Shown here piece by piece: positions 28,141 to 38,179 of a DNA stretch of 64,000 bases. Made by a program: the position numbers and the translations under genes. Within the stretch, counting starts at the first letter, position 1. Every line of letters starts with the position of its first letter. Below the pieces are notes generated by a model, which searched no databases, had not been told where the DNA came from, and worked only from the letters and a program-made list of their open reading frames with translations. The DNA lies in NCBI GenBank assembly GCA_905160935.1, contig CAJHZI010000426.1, positions 43,501 through 107,500 of the forward strand. Direction: 5' to 3'. The DNA is from Enchytraeus crypticus. Lineage: Eukaryota > Annelida > Clitellata > Enchytraeida > Enchytraeidae.

Positions 28141-28182
<42 letters not shown>

Positions 28183-28560
28183 GTGTTTCACATATTCTAT
28201 TAACTCACAGCCAATGTTCTCGCTCATTGAGAGCGCACCATTGATCAACCAGTTGATTCCACTACAAAGACCAAGCCGTACCAAACTGTAATGTAACATT
28301 TAGCTTGAAACAGTATGACTCCTCTATTGTATTAACACAATTATATGCCTGGGAGTATATGTGCCTATATACTGTCTACTATCTCGCTCTAACATGAGCA
28401 CACCATTGATGTATCAGTCAATATCACAATGTATTAAACACTCACAGAGTATTATCTAGGAAAATATGGCTAACAGATAGTTTCACGTTGGCTTCCTCAG
28501 TTTCTCAGTTAGAAGGCTCTAAGCAAACACTTAAGAGTTTTTCCATGATCAATTATCAGT
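28110..28560 (+). repeat. TC tract and diverged family D copy
   Basis: TCTC run at 28130-28180, then CTCACAGCCAATGTTCTCGC and further segments parallel to family D (TTCACGTTGGCTTCCTCAG), strongly diverged. Confidence 0.5.
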
Positions 28561-29019
28561 TTTATGGAATTCATCACAGGACACGATAGGATTTAGAATA
28601 TAAGAACATCGTAAATACATCGTTATAATATCTACAATAATAATTCTTGACAGCTCTACTAAGCAATACAACAACAACAACAATAACAACAACTAAGATA
28701 TCCAGAAGAATATATTAACCCATAAACGTACCACTTTCTAACCATATATTAGTATCTAACTGATTACGTTCAATGACATAATTACATAATTATGTCTAAA
28801 AGTCAACAGGTGGAACAATATAATCACTGTACACTGCATATACACAAAGTCACTGCAGTTGTTTGCTCAGAAAAAAAACTCGTTCTAAATCAAATGACAT
28901 TTTTAACTGTACTAGTTTCTGGTAGAATACTTGTAATATCGCTCAGTCAAATAATATCCCAACGATTTAAGTTCAGAATGAAATTGGCACTATTTAAATT
29001 AGTACATTATGTTACAGTA

Positions 29020-29097
29020 ACAACAACAACAACAATTAGACCGCTACGTTCGTCCACGCTAACATCAAGCACTATGAAGCTAGAGTTAATCCGTTAA
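29020..29097 (+). repeat. Family G fragment
   Basis: ACAACAACAACAATTAGACC followed by CATCAAGCACTATGAAG, matching the start of family G copies at 53745 and 59925 (complement). Confidence 0.5.
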
Positions 29098-30171
29098 GTA
29101 TTTCAGTAACTACGGTAGCTTCAACATTAGCAGAAATATATGATAAAGTTTATTGTAAGATAAACACAAGAACACACGTAACAATCAATATCTTTACAAA
29201 TAATTACCAACAGATTGCTAATATCTCTAGCTTTGATTGAGATTCCATAAAGTAAACAACTTATTAAGCAATAAAAGTGGATTTAATTTCCATTTTGTCA
29301 TCCGATGATGACATCACGAGTGTTCAAATTAGAGTAGAGATTAAAAATATTTTCATCCTGAACAAAATGTCAAAATATAAATGCATCAAAAATAAACAAT
29401 GTTGTTATTGGCCTACATGTAGATTTCATTGGTAATATAATCTACCCTACAACAATATAAAATAAAGGCAGAGTCTTAAAAAATCAAAAATAGTGCAAAA
29501 ACTTAGAGATTTTTTAAATACAGAAAAAGCAGTCTAAAAAAACTATAAAAATTTAAATAGTTTCAATAACTCGTAAAGTAAATTTACAGAGACACTGAAA
29601 GAGTTCTAAAAAGCAAATTACAACATTTTCAGTTTCTCAAATTGGACTTCGGAAGATAGCAATAGTTATAAACCTGATGACACACTTAGAATATCGGCGT
29701 CATCATCATCCTCCCCAGAAACCCAGTTAACCAGGGTCGGAAAAATAACATCATATAATAAATAGAAAATTAATGTTAGAAAAATAGACTGCAGGAAAAA
29801 TAATTAAGAAAACAAGTGACACTGTAAATCTGATCAATCAATCAATCAATTAACTATTGTATATCTTCATTACATGCTGCCAAGTCTCAGGACAAAAATG
29901 GCTGTGTAGACGGACAGAACCGATGTGCCTGGCAGAATTGTTTTCAAAAATTCTATTGAAGGCCAATTGATGTCTACGTACATGCCTTTAAATGCAAGAA
30001 AGCCAAAGGAATGCAATTGTTTTAAAGCAGAGGGTTTTATCAACTGCTAAAAAACTCAACTCAAAATTACAAACTCAGTACATAAAGATATAAATAAAGT
30101 TCCCAACAGACCCTGAATTAATATCATGTGGCACTAAACTAATACAAAAATATCAATGATTTAGCTACACG

Positions 30172-30297
30172 GCTGGAGCCAGTGGCGAAGTCGGTAAGAC
30201 ACTCGACAGCGGATCAGTATGTGCGGGTTCAAATCCTGGACTCGCCCGTCACTGACTCGCTTTCAAGTGAGGAAACTGACGTTAACCTTAGCTTAGC
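30172..30297 (+). repeat. tRNA-derived SINE, family B
   Basis: Full-length copy: GGCTGGAGCCAGTGGCGAAG, B box GGGTTCAAATCCTGG, tail GAAACTGACGTTAACC. Confidence 0.87.
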
Positions 30298-30548
30298 TTT
30301 ACTTTACATGCGGGAAGTTGTGAATCAATAAATTACACGTAAATCTCATGTAAATTAATAAAAACTTATATATCAACAAAACTGATTGGCTATTTCAAGC
30401 AAAACCAGACGATATATGTTGCAGTGAAATGATACAATAAATTCCCTAAAACTGTATCCATGCAAGCAGTAGGCGATCATGATCTTCCACAAAACATCCT
30501 GGCCATAATTACACTAACGAAACAATTACTAAAACTAACTTTAGTAAC

Positions 30549-30690
30549 AGTAGGATGGTCGAATTGGTAGCATGCTTAACTAAGAAGCAAGAGGTCATAG
30601 GTTCAAATCCCAACCAGGACACCTCTGAAGATATTCTATAAAATATTTGTAATAATAACCTCCGACAATTTCTATAGCGGTGTCACGGCT
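30549..30690 (+). repeat. tRNA-like SINE head, family C
   Basis: GGATGGTCGAATTGGTAGCA with B box GGTTCAAATCCCAA; similar to 44074. The anticodon-arm-like part is TGCTT/AAGCA around a seven-base loop, but no acceptor stem closes, so it is not a working tRNA gene. The following 40 bases (CTCCGACAATTTCTATAGCG) recur in reverse complement at 58263-58305, which marks them as part of the repeat. Confidence 0.6.
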
Positions 30691-30788
30691 GGTGTCCAGT
30701 CTTCGAGACCGCTTTACAGGTTCCTGACAGGTTATATGATGCGGAAACAGCCTTTAGCTTAGATCTAGCTTCCACAGTAAGAACTTCA

Positions 30789-30973
30789 TCAGTGCACAGA
30801 GCGACTTTCGTACTCTTTCTTGTCACCAGGGGGCCCGGGGGGCTGGGGGGTGGTAGATATCTCAGTGGGGTGAGTGAGGTTAGAGGAGGAATAGGACACA
30901 ACGTTACTGTAGCAGAGCAACGGGTCGTTCTCTGTGCTGTGCCACATTCCATAGGCGAAATAGATGAGAAACC
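30789..30973 (-). CDS. SLC7A4: SLC7A4-like exon 4 (terminal)
   Basis: Acceptor TATGTACAG preceded by TTGATTGATTGATTGAT; phase 1 in; stop TGA. Starts GFLIYFAYGMWHS, the last membrane helix of the CAT family, and ends in a Pro/Ser-rich tail (TPQPPGPPGDKKEYESRSVH). Its first bases are amplified into the array at 31000-32800. Confidence 0.94.
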
Positions 30974-33900
30974 CTGTACATATCAATCAATCAATCAATC
31001 AATTCTCAGAGCTCTGCCACATTCCATAGGCGAAATAGATGAGAAACCCTGTACATATCAATCAATCAATCAATCAATTCTCAGAGCTCTGCCACATTCC
31101 ATAGGCGAAATAGATGAGAAACCCTGTACATATCAATCAATCAATCAATTCTAAAAGCTCTGCCACATTCCATAGGCGAAATAGATGAGATGATTACTAT
31201 CACAACCTCTCTGTTGGTTGGTGAGTGCACTACAGAAATTTACTGATCCTTACTCTGGTTAAACAGGGATTCAAGGGAAGATGATGATAATTATTAATTT
31301 GTTGCTATTAAAAGCCTGCATATTTTGAGAAGAGAGCATTGTAGCATTGTGCCATACCCCATAGGCGAAATAGATGTGAAACCCTGTCATATCAATCAAT
31401 CAATCAATCAATAGGCGAAATAGATGTGAAACCCTGTCATATCAATCAATCAATCAATCAATAGGCGAAATAGATGTGAAACCCTGTCATATCAATCAAT
31501 CAATCAATCAATAGGCGAAATAGATGTGAAACCCTGTCATATCAATCAATCAATCAATCAATAGGCGAAATAGATGTGAAACCCTGTCATATCAATCAAT
31601 CAATCAATCAATAGGCGAAATAGATGTGAAACCCTGTCATATCAATCAATCAATCAATCAATAGGCGAAATAGATGTGAAACCCTGTCATATCAATCAAT
31701 CAATCAATCAATAGGCGAAATAGATGTGAAACCCTGTCATATCAATCAATCAATCATAGATGTCAATCAATCATCAATCAATCAATAGGCGAAATAGATG
31801 TGAAAACCCTGTCATATTCAATCAATCAATCAATCAATAGGCGAAATAGATGTGAACCCTGTCTAATCAATCAAAAATAGATGTGTGAATCAATAGGCGA
31901 AATAGATGTGAAACCCTGTCATATCAATCAATCAATCAATCAATAGGCGAAATAGATGTGAAACCCTGTCATATCAATCAATCAATCAATCAATAGGCGA
32001 AATAGATGTGAAACCCTGTCATATCAATCAATCAATCAATCAATAGGCGAAATAGATGTGAAACCCTGTCATATCAATCAATCAATCAATCAATAGGCGA
32101 AATAGATGTGAAACCCTGTCATATCAATCAATCAATCAATCAATAGGCGAAATAGATGTGAAACCCTGTCATATCAATCAATCAATCAATCAATAGGCGA
32201 AATAGATGTGAAACCCTGTCATATCAATCAATCAATCAATCAATAGGCGAAATAGATGTGAAACCCTGTCATATCAATCAATCAATCAATCAATAGGCGA
32301 AATAGATGTGAAACCCTGTCATATCAATCAATCAATCAATCAATAGGCGAAATAGATGTGAAACCCTGTCATATCAATCAATCAATCAATCAATAGGCGA
32401 AATAGATGTGAAACCCTGTCATATCAATCAATCAATCAATCAATAGGCGAAATAGATGTGAAACCCTGTCATATCAATCAATCAATCAATCAATAGGCGA
32501 AATAGATGTGAAACCCTGTCATATCAATCAATCAATCAATCAATAGGCGAAATAGATGTGAAACCCTGTCATATCAATCAATCAATCAATCAATAGGCGA
32601 AATAGATGTGAAACCCTGTCATATCAATCAATCAATCAATCAATAGGCGAAATAGATGTGAAACCCTGTCATATCAATCAATCAATCAATCAATAGGCGA
32701 AATAGATGTGAAACCCTGTCATATCAATCAATCAATCAATCAATAGGCGAAATAGATGTGAAACCCTGTCATATCAATCAATCAATCAATCAATCAATTC
32801 TCAGAGCAAATAACTTACCGACTAGTAGCCAGATGATGAGACGAACCCAGGTGTAGACGTTTAACTGCAGCATCATGCCAATGTTCAGCATCATACTGAC
32901 TACAGGTAGCAGTGGAGCACAGGGTACCTGCGTCAATCAATCAATCAATTAATTGATTAATCAATCAATCAATTAATTAGTTAAACAGAGAATCACACCA
33001 ATGTTCAGCAACATACCAAGTTAAGGTAACACTGATGCACACGGTATCTGAGTTAATCAATCAATCAATTAATCAATTATAAAAAAATGATGGCAGAGAA
33101 AAAAATTATTTTTTGCTTGATCCTTTCAAACAAAGTCAACATATTTCGTAACATCTTCACTGTAAGAATTACCACTCAGCTCAATGCTGGAGAAAAGAAC
33201 GACCCCGACATTCTAGTCTATCAATCAATCAATCAGTAAGAATTTAACATCCAGTTCCTCGCCATAAGGCAATGTCAGGGTCGTCTAACAGCAACATCAT
33301 GTAACTCCTAGAGAAATGACGTCCCAGATATGGCGAGGAACCGGACGTTAAATTCTTACTGATTGATTGAAAAGATTAACTCAACATTCCATTCTAACAG
33401 CAACATCAAAGACTACGAAGCAGTAAAGCTGGAAAAGCTAAGGTTAACGTCAGTTTCCTCACTCGAAAGCGATGTCAGTGACGGATGAACCCAGGATTTG
33501 CACCCCACATATACTGATCCACAGTCGAGTATCTTACCGACATCGCCACTGGCTCCAGTCAGTAACACAACAACAAAAATAGACGCACCTGAAACGTAAG
33601 AAAACTCTTGTTCTGCTCATGAGCAATGAGCAGCAAGAAGAAGACGATGAGCCCGATGCAGAAGAGAACAAGCAACAAGATGCTCCACCACACGGCACGA
33701 CCCAGGTAGTCGTTGGCCTTGAGAACCAGCAGCCAGAAAGCGACCATGAAGACCGTTAGTCCACACACCGCCAGCACTCCGGCGTAGCCGGGCGGTATAC
33801 GAGCCAGCAGCGGCAGGGAGAGGAGTCTCTTCTTGAGTTTGCCGATGTCGTCGTGGCTTTGAGACGCTGGCATGAGGTTACGTCTGTCGCCCGCCGCTCC

Positions 33901-35835
33901 ACTGCCCACAGCGCCACCTGGGCAATATAAATAATAATATTATCATAATATTAAACATTAATATTATAATAATATAATAATATTATAACATTAATAAATA
34001 ATATTATCAATAATATAATATCTCTACACAGCGCCACCTGGGCAATATAAACAATATCTCTACACAGCGCCACCTGGGCAATATAAACAATATCTCTACA
34101 CAGCGCCACCTGGGCAATATAAACAATATCTCTACACAGCGCCACCTGGGAAATGTAAAACAATCTGTTAAATAGGCTATAATTTTAACTTCAGCAGTAT
34201 CACAAGGGCAGATACACAGCAGTAAGTCTAATGAATTTTAAAATATAAAAATATTAAAGCATACATTTATAATGATACATGTTTTACTGATTTTCTGGAT
34301 TTTGAAATTTGCAACATTTTTGGACCCAAATTTTGCTCACTGAATTGATTTTGACTCAATAGCGCTCGACGTTGTCCTTGATGACTGTAGGACTCTAATT
34401 GCTGTTATTATTATTAATAGAAACTTGACAGACCAAGGAAATACCGGACTCCTTTCGAGTGAGTAAACTGACATTAACCTTAGCTTTACCAGCTTTATAT
34501 CAGACACCTACCTAGAGAAGTTGAATCCCCGACACTGGAGTCATCCATGGAAGTGGCGTCATCGTTGAGTGAGAGTGAAGAGGGATCAGGTTTCAGTTTG
34601 AACTGACACTTATCGACCGGCTCATAATGCAGCACCACCACGCACGCAGCCACTATGGTGAACCCCAGCAGTGTTCCTATCGACAGCAGTTCAACCAGTA
34701 CCTCCAGGTCCACCAGCAGTGCCAGCACTCCCGCGAGAATACCAAACACAATGATCGACAGAATAGGAGTCTGAGTCTTGGAGTTGACGTAGGAGAACGG
34801 CCGGAAGAACAGGCCGTCGGACGCCATGGCGTAGACAGATCGAGGGAGAGAGAAGAGAGATCCGAGGAGAGATGTGGAGATGCCCACGAGAGCTCCGATA
34901 GCGATGACGTATTTCGCCCAGCTGAGTCCGTGCTGGGAGAAAGCGTTAGGAAACGGTGCCGCTACGTCGACACTGTCGTATGGCACCATGAGACTCAAAG
35001 TAGCGGCACAACCCACGTACAGCACGCTCGCTATGGCAACAGCCATTCCGGTCGCGAGTGGAATGGTTTTCTCGGGATTCTTAGCTTCCTCTCCAGCAAT
35101 AGCGATACCTTCGAATCCTATGTAAGCGTAGAAACATGATCCGGCTCCTGCAATTACACCGGAAAATCCATGAGGGAGGAATGTGGACCAGTTAGAGGAA
35201 TCGGAAAGATAGAATCCCAGACCAATGATGAGACAGAGAATGGTTATGTTGATGACTGTAAGGATGCTGTTAAATGTTGTCGATACTTTGGCTCCGGCAC
35301 AGACGAACGCGACCACAAGAAGAACTGCAAGAAGAGCGATGAAGTCTGGATAGTGGCTGAACCACGGAACATCCATTCTTCCGACGTGTTCCATCGTTCC
35401 GTTCTTGATCTTTCCAGCAAATAAAGAATCAAAGGAACCACTCCAGGCTCTGGCAACCGATGCTGCACCGATGATATTCTCCAGTATCATACTCCAGCCG
35501 ACTATAAACGCTACAAACTCTCCTATAGTAACGTATGTGTAGGTATACGAAGAACCCGCTTTAGGGACCCTTGCACCGAATTCAGCGTAGCAGAGTGCTG
35601 ATAGGACGGCAGCGATTGCGGCAAGGGTGTATGATATCACTATACCAGGACCAGCTACGTTCTTCAGGACTGTTCCAGTAATCACAAAGATTCCAGCACC
35701 AACCATGTGACCAACGCCAAACAGTACGAGGTCAAAAAGGTTGAGGCATCGACTGAGCGGTGTTTCGAGAATGTCTGTGTTCAGTTTCTTCTTTCTGGTG
35801 AGTTTTGAGAGGAAGTTCAAGACAGCTGAAGACAT
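30789..35835 (-). CDS. SLC7A4: Cationic amino acid transporter, SLC7A4-like, complete
   Basis: Multi-pass plasma-membrane protein of the APC superfamily, CAT subgroup, which in the family moves arginine, lysine and ornithine; transport by SLC7A4 itself is disputed. Coding exons on the minus strand: 35835-34512, 33917-33589, 32927-32819, 30973-30789; phases agree and total 1947 nt, 648 residues. Start context AAAATGT. Early residues show LSRCLNLFDLVLFGVGHMVG, then CYAEFGARVPKAGSSYTYTY, and later CFYAYIGFEG and LFSLPRSVYAMASDGLFF. VPWFSHYPDF and the VSTTFN region are closest to SLC7A4 as I recall it, rather than CAT-1. The last two exons carry the C-terminal permease domain (TWVRLIIWLLVGFLIYFAYG). 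Introns 1 to 3 each hold copies of the following splice site. SLC7A14-type is the main alternative. Confidence 0.93.
30974..32810 (-). repeat. Giant acceptor/exon-start array in SLC7A4-like intron 3
   Basis: Next to the exon are three longer copies (about 76 bp each, with CCACATTCCATAGGCGAAAT) near 31014, 31090 and 31158; the last lacks the splice site. From 31361 to about 32793 there are 28 copies of a 50-bp unit (ATAGGCGAAATAGATGTGAA, CCCTGTCAT, then ATCAATCAATCAATCA). They start at 31361-31711 and 31943-32743 in steps of exactly 50, with three irregular ones between. On the minus strand each unit reads TTGA tract, ATGACAG acceptor, then the first 23 exon bases; translated in frame it gives GFHIYFAY and a stop. 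Between the two blocks (31200-31330) is unique and family E-like sequence. Confidence 0.96.
32819..32927 (-). CDS. SLC7A4: SLC7A4-like exon 3
   Basis: Acceptor TTGATTGACGCAG, donor GGTAAG, phase 0 to 1, 109 nt. Reads VPCAPLLPVVSMMLNIGMML then QLNVYTWVRLIIWLLV, the CAT family VP..P.LP motif and penultimate helix. Confidence 0.95.
32993..33053 (-). pseudogene. Decayed partial copy of SLC7A4-like exon 3
   Basis: On the plus strand ACACCAATGTTCAGCAACAT and CACACGGTATCTGAG parallel the exon's ATGCCAATGTTCAGCATCAT and CACAGGGTACCTGCG. The copy includes the acceptor (CTCAG on the minus strand) and the first 50 or so exon bases, with an in-frame TAA. It is flanked by TCAA tracts like the real exon and lies about 65 bases upstream of it in gene sense. 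Confidence 0.8.
33226..33369. repeat. Fold-back element, family F
   Basis: 41-base arms, 33226-33266 and 33329-33369, complementary but for about two mismatches (TCAGTAAGAATTTAACATCC versus its partner GGACGTTAAATTCTTACTGA), around a 62-base loop. TCAA/TTGA tracts form the arm ends. A half copy occurs at 2675-2790. Confidence 0.85.
33428..33560 (-). repeat. tRNA-derived SINE, family B
   Basis: Full-length minus-strand copy in SLC7A4-like intron 2, hence on the coding sense of that gene. B box slightly degraded (GGTGCAAATCCTGG). Confidence 0.85.
33589..33917 (-). CDS. SLC7A4: SLC7A4-like exon 2
   Basis: Acceptor TTATATTGCCCAG, donor CAGGTGCGT, phase 1 to 0, 329 nt. A cytosolic loop (GAVGSGAAGDRRNLM, KLKKRLLS) leads to two hydrophobic helices (VLAVCGLTVFMVAFWLLVL and WWSILLLVLFCIGLIVFFLL) and ends EQNKSFLTFQ. 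Confidence 0.94.
34021..34160 (-). repeat. Four-copy 36-bp acceptor array in SLC7A4-like intron 1
   Basis: GCGCCACCTGGGCAATATAA repeats at 34031, 34067, 34103 and 34139, exactly 36 apart; the real junction has the same block at 33911, 120 bases away beyond an ATA-rich tract. On the minus strand each unit is TTTATATTGCCCAG plus the first 11 exon bases GTGGCGCTGTG. The fourth copy has GGGAAATG. In frame each copy meets TAG at once. Confidence 0.95.
34310..34415 (-). repeat. Family G copy
   Basis: TTTTGGACCC, TTTTGACTCAATAGCGCTCG and GACTGTAGGACTCTAATTGC match the minus-strand copy at 59925-60040. Ends in a TTATTATTA tract. Confidence 0.65.
34442..34496 (+). repeat. SINE family B, 3' fragment
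   Basis: Only the tail (TTTCGAGTGAGTAAACTGAC, ATTAACCTTAGCTTTACCAG) is present; it stops 15 bases from the donor of SLC7A4-like exon 1. Confidence 0.75.
34512..35835 (-). CDS. SLC7A4: SLC7A4-like exon 1
   Basis: 1324 nt, from ATG to donor CTAGGTAGGT, phase 1. Encodes about 10 membrane helices of the permease core plus a cytosolic Ser/Asp-rich stretch (DDATSMDDSSVGDSTSL) that is interrupted by the first intron. Having most of the protein in one exon suggests intron loss or an ancestral retrocopy. Confidence 0.95.
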
Positions 35836-36368
35836 TTTGATTGTTGAGTTGATATACTATTCCGAATAAAATGTGAATTTTCTTGAAGCAGTTATCATCC
35901 CTTTACACTATGCTAATTAGTCTGATGCATCTTTCACAATTCAAGCTCTAATTCTAGAATTACCTATCAGTTAATCTGCACTCGAGGCTGAAAGCAAAAT
36001 AACACACGTTGTGTAATATTTCTGTAGTTCACATCTCCACACGAAAAGCTATGATGGGGACCAGTCAGCAAATGTAAGGAAAACAAAATTTCACAAACTT
36101 GTGTTTCAAGTTTGGACTTTATACCATTCATCTGTAACCTTTAGCTTTCCTTATGAAACTTATATTTGTCTCAAATTTATCTTTATTTTTAGCTTGCAAA
36201 TTTTGATCAGGCGTTTAAAAATAATGCAGATAAATTGTCCCTCAATTAAATTTTTGCTGAAGTCGAAGAATATTAAATCAAAATAAATGTGTTAAAATGT
36301 AACACCCCATAAAACACTTAACTTGTAATGTATACACGCAACTTTGCTTACCTGTTCATGGTCCACAT

Positions 36369-36410
36369 ATATGTGTCATACTTATATATATATATAAGTA
36401 TGACACATAT
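36369..36410. repeat. Perfect 42-base palindrome
   Basis: Arms ATATGTGTCATACTTATAT and its exact complement meet at a TA-rich centre between 36389 and 36390. All 21 pairs match. It could extrude as a cruciform. Confidence 0.95.
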
Positions 36411-36904
36411 TATTAGGTTCCTTATTGTTAAATTTAAAAAGGAAATTACATGCAGTCAAAGAACAGCAAAGCTGATTTAATAGCGAAACGAATGGATATA
36501 ATTGTCCAACGTGGACATGCTTCACCTTCGCTTTAACATCCTCATAGAATTAGGGTTAAAGGATAAAATCTGAAGCAGGTTCGGGAAACAATACTCCTAA
36601 CCCACACACAACCATTCTAATTAAAATTAAATCAAATTTGTTACAATTTAACAACGCAATAGTACCGATGAGTCAAATTCAACTGAGCTACACAGAGAAA
36701 TAACGGTGAATTAACATAATTTAGAAAATATTTACCTGAAATTTAATAGCATTCGCTGACATACACCGACACACAGGCGACACACCTCCCGTATGTTTTC
36801 TTACCATATGGTAAACATACAGTAGCTGATAGCAGCTGATAGCTGCTGCTAGCTGCTCACATTTCCAGTTGGTAGTATATATTTGCTGAATCTTAGATTT
36901 TCTA

Positions 36905-37050
36905 AGTTTTCTTTGAGTTAGGGTAATTAGAGTGTTACTGTCACCCATGACAACATCGCACACTATTGTAAAAAATCCAATTTGGCTAGCAAAATGAAAG
37001 TACAAAGCGGTGCAAATTTGAAAATCAGTCCAAAAAAGGGAATTAAAGAA
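36905..37050 (+). repeat. Family G copy
   Basis: AATTAGAGTGTTACTGTCAC, GACAACATCGCACACTATTG and GCGGTGCAAATTTGAAAATC parallel 53755-53870. An 85-codon open frame overlaps it but is explained by the repeat. Confidence 0.6.
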
Positions 37051-38156
37051 AAGGAGGTTTATTTGCTGGTCGTAACTCATGGACATTGGATGGAAAAGAG
37101 AAATGGAGAAGTTGGATCTTCAACTATTATGAGCATAGAAGAATCAGTAAACATACAATACATTCACACGCATATAGAAGTATCACACATACCTACACGT
37201 AAACATGCATATATGCCAAAGACACATGCCATTAGTTAAAGTTTTGGTGTAACTTTTCTAGTAGTTAAACGCTTAGCTATTATTTAAAAAAGGTAACTTT
37301 TTGCCCATCATTGCTATTTAGACATATGAAAGCTAGCTTGGGTGTTGAAATCATTTAGTTCCAAAAATTAATGTGATGCAAAAAGTTAAAAAAGTATGAA
37401 AAACTTAAAAATGTAGTGATGGCAGCTCATTGCGCGCGATTTTTAATATTTGTTTCTGAAATAAAATAAATAATATAATAAAATAAATATTAAAATTATA
37501 ATCAAAAATAGTAAAATATGAGTTTGTGTGTAAGATATATATTGACAGTTGTCTTAAACATTCTTTGTTAATAATGAATGAATTACATTGACAAAAATTT
37601 TCTGTGTTTATTGTTATTCATTTCAGCTGTATAACATCCTAAACTTGCCAAAAATTGGAAAAGCAAAAGGTAAAGACAGCAGGACAGTGCTCGATTGTAT
37701 ATTGGTTTATGTAGATTTCTATATTTGTGTTGCTGTTGTTATAGTCATTTAAACAGTTTTTACATTGTAATGCACTTTAATTGCCTCTGTATCTATCAAA
37801 TACTAAACCAATAAGTAAGATTAGTAGCATTAAAATCTAACATAGAAATCAATGATATGGCTCATGAGCCTATCGATATACATCAAACTGTGTCATTTCA
37901 AAAGCCGAAGTATCATTCTAATAATTTTAATCGAGTGACGCAGAAACAATTGAAAGAAAGAACAGGTCTATGAATATATAGAGCTCTGTATTGTCGTAGG
38001 TAACAACTTAACACGTATTATATAAAAAATTGGTATGATATTTCACTTAATTCATTTATGTCACTTCTACGAATGGGTCAATCCCAGTCTTTAATTTAGT
38101 CTAATTTAGTCTTTCGTGATTGATCATAATGAATTCCCTTTCACATATATTTGCAG

Positions 38157-38179
38157 GATAAAATTTAATACAGTCAAAA
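38157..38179 (+). promoter_or_regulatory. 5' UTR end of MAJIN-like gene, after a 3' splice site
   Basis: ATATTTGCAG precedes 23 bases of leader before AAAATGA. A TAA in the ATG frame right after the splice site shows that the protein starts at this ATG or later. Confidence 0.65.

Larger units (their letters stand above)
24068..30788. other. Intergenic region between EXOC6 and SLC7A4 3' ends
   Basis: Tail-to-tail spacer that includes both 3' UTRs. No further host gene was found. It holds family D and E repeats, a pair of direct repeats (25277-25613), a TC tract, a family G fragment, a SINE-B and a tRNA-like family C element. The stretches at 25640-27000, 27780-28100 and 28600-29690 show only AT-rich sequence with nothing recognised. 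Confidence 0.65.
35836..38156. other. Divergent intergenic region of SLC7A4-like and MAJIN-like genes
   Basis: Head-to-head spacer of 2.3 kb that must hold both promoters; no TATA box can be assigned. It contains a perfect 42-base palindrome (36369-36410) and a family G copy (36905-37050). A possible 43-base noncoding exon lies at 37627-37669 between TTTCAG and GTAAAG. Clear 3' splice site TTTGCAG ends at 38156, 24 bases before the MAJIN-like ATG. Confidence 0.6.

Noticed and set aside
30549..30625. tRNA gene
   Set aside because: It has A- and B-box-like segments but no closing acceptor stem, and sequences like it occur elsewhere, so it is a SINE head.
30974..32810. CRISPR-like regular array
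   Set aside because: The units are 50-bp head-to-tail repeats with no unique spacers; the genome is animal, and the unit is explained by the acceptor and start of SLC7A4-like exon 4.
36982..37239. 85-codon frame as a small gene
   Set aside because: Lies over a family G dispersed repeat and shows no protein family features.
37627..37669. Coding exon joined to the MAJIN-like frame
   Set aside because: The leader between the 38156 splice site and the ATG has an in-frame TAA, so any upstream exon is noncoding; the 43-base segment is only a weak candidate.
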